Below are positions 62,451-64,000 of a stretch of DNA of 64,000 nt, piece after piece. Source of the stretch: Pelargonium x hortorum. Taxonomy: Eukaryota > Streptophyta > Magnoliopsida > Geraniales > Geraniaceae. Position 1 is the first letter of the stretch. Every line of letters starts with the position of its first letter. Where the stretch lies: contig JAYMTJ010000001.1 in assembly GCA_036897525.1 (NCBI GenBank), positions 292,455 through 356,454 on the forward strand, given 5' to 3'. The position numbers and the translations under genes are program-made. Under the pieces are notes generated by a model. That model was not told the DNA's origin, made no database searches, and was given only the letters and a program-made list of their open reading frames with translations.

Positions 62451-62712
62451 CACACGCTATACCATCACCTGCGTCTCGGTCAATTGATTGATGGGACTTC
62501 CAAAATGGATACTGTTGCTAGGAAGGGCTTATCTCCAATGAGGTAAGACTTCCGATAAAGTCAAGGTGTCAATTCTCTTTCTTTAGAACACTAGAAATCC
62601 ACTCACTTGTTCTAATTGGTACCTACAACTACAAAGCCTATCTCTTGCTTGGTGCTAGCGATGGAAGGGACTCTGAGTCAATGGTATGCTGAAGGTGATG
62701 GTATAGCGTGTG
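62451..62712. repeat. 262-base segment bounded by a perfect 20-bp inverted repeat
   Basis: CACACGCTATACCATCACCT at 62451-62470 is the exact reverse complement of 62693-62712. The 222 bases between are richer in GC than the flanks and contain no open frame of note. No obvious target-site duplication flanks the arms. The structure fits a small inverted-repeat element or a long stem that could define a transcript end, and an inverted duplication is also possible. Confidence 0.75.
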
Positions 62713-64000
62713 GTTTAGGTTAGTTGACTTTCAAGTGACTTATTAGCAACAAGGGATTTTCTATTAGTTTGGGTTAGAGCAGTTCCTTTACGGTCAATGT
62801 CATAATACAGGGTTACTATACTGTCTGAGACAGGGTCCTGCTTTCAAGGCTTATAAGGTTCCTAGCAAAGGCTGTGTACTAATGTAATAACCAATATAAG
62901 AAAGAAACTTACTGAACTTGACATAACCGTCAATCTAATAAACCTCCCTTTATGGTCTAACTGATCAAAGTCTGTACCTTAAAAAAACCAGTTATTTGAG
63001 TACCCATTTTCTAGGACAAGAAGATAACAGCCTCTGTCCATAACTATTCTGTAACTCCTTAAGTTTTATTCTGATATCTACTGTACTAGCTATACCATCA
63101 GCAGCATTGGAAATTCTAATAAGTCACTTGTTTGAAAGCAAGCTGTCTGTGCAAGAACAAGAGCCTTGTAGCGCCAGAATCCTTTAATCTTTATATTCAC
63201 AAGGAAACCCTCTACCCTGTCTTATTCTTCAGAGCACCATCTATAGGATATCCTGTTTCTAAATTAAGTATAGGAGTATTAGTTGTATTTTAAATTCTTT
63301 ATTATTCAAGAGTCGGACAACGATACTTCAGAGTACCTCTACCTAGGTCTAAACTTGCTCTTTTACTATATACAAGTGTTACGCTATTTCTGCTAAAATC
63401 GAAAGTTGGTAGACATTGTATGACCCATACTAAAAGAATCCGGATATGGCACCCTTTAATTTAACCCAAATCCTACCTTAATACTAGGAAATTTCTGGGA
63501 GAGTATGTCCTTATTTTAGGAATCCCTTTATGTAGAAGGAGCTCGCAAAGTAAATCCTATAAAGTCAAAACGGGAATAATTTAGTTTTAGTGTTTGTGAG
63601 ACGGAACCCCCAATTAGGTTTAATTAAAATCTTAGGATTTGCAGAAGGTGTAAGAAAAGAGTCAATATCTTTGGTTACTAAAACCGCTTCTTTACTTTAA
63701 TAGGGGCCCTTAAAATCTATTAACTAACTGTGAGTGCCTGGAAGAAGGTAAAGGCCTTTTAAAATGTGATACTCTAAGTCAAGGAATGATTTCATCCTGC
63801 GCATTTTCTGGATATAACTAGGTTCTGCACCAAGGGCTTTCCTTTCTCAATTAAAAGAATGAGAAGGGCTTAGAGTCCATCAACAAAAACTAATTGCAAT
63901 TCCGGAAGAGTGCAGTAAATAAAATAGGTCCGAGATCCGCATCTATGAATTGAAGGGTCCGACTGATCAACCCTGCAATCCGTTGTTAGAATCAATAGGT
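62713..64000. other. Intergenic stretch to the window end, no gene seen
   Basis: The first 500 bases keep the slightly higher GC of the preceding element, and the rest is AT-rich. No open frame, tRNA or repeat was recognised. Confidence 0.5.

Noticed and set aside
1-64000. CRISPR array, rRNA genes, complete nad/cox/atp/rps exons
   Set aside because: No regularly spaced repeats were seen, no conserved rRNA motif, and no exon translation of these families was recognised in any frame. Very short exons (under about 60 bases) could still have been missed by eye.

Overview
The window reads as land-plant mitochondrial DNA, most likely a seed plant with a very large, gene-poor mitogenome. I infer this from three things. 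The only convincing protein gene is ccmFC, half of a plant-type split CcmF cytochrome c assembly factor. The tRNA relics match plant mitochondrial tRNAs, including a plastid-like trnH of the kind seed-plant mitochondria carry. The rest is about 60 kb of AT-rich sequence (GC roughly in the mid-30s percent by eye) with stops in every frame. I cannot name the species. No rRNA, intron maturase, CRISPR array or recognisable transposase was seen.

Layout: 1-13.2 kb is AT-rich filler with one trnW-like relic near 4.9 kb and a few short repeats. An island of higher GC lies at about 13.3-16.3 kb. Three tRNA relics on the + strand (trnH-like, a trnF 3' half, a trnK-like 5' half) sit at 18.8-20.4 kb. AT-rich filler follows up to ccmFC (28,790-29,914, +). 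A second higher-GC island at 33.2-34.3 kb shares exact words with the first. From 35.2 to 42.3 kb the + strand is unusually A-rich and holds a family of degenerate dispersed repeats. A second tRNA-relic cluster (trnP, trnK-like, trnS 3' end, all on -) and a higher-GC island with a broken open frame of unknown function occupy 48.4-50.8 kb. The remainder is AT-rich, with two compact structures bounded by perfect inverted repeats (54,329-54,468 and 62,451-62,712) and one open frame that weakly resembles ribosomal protein L19.

How it works together: ccmFC implies that the organelle still assembles c-type cytochromes by System I. Its frame is uninterrupted where plant copies usually have a group II intron, and it appears to carry the edited state at several positions that many plants fix by RNA editing, which points to past retroprocessing. 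Nearly every tRNA here looks decayed, so the window seems to be old mitochondrial sequence eroding between rare surviving genes. At this base composition I estimate that tens of open runs of about 85 codons are expected by chance in 64 kb, so most open frames other than ccmFC deserve no functional claim.
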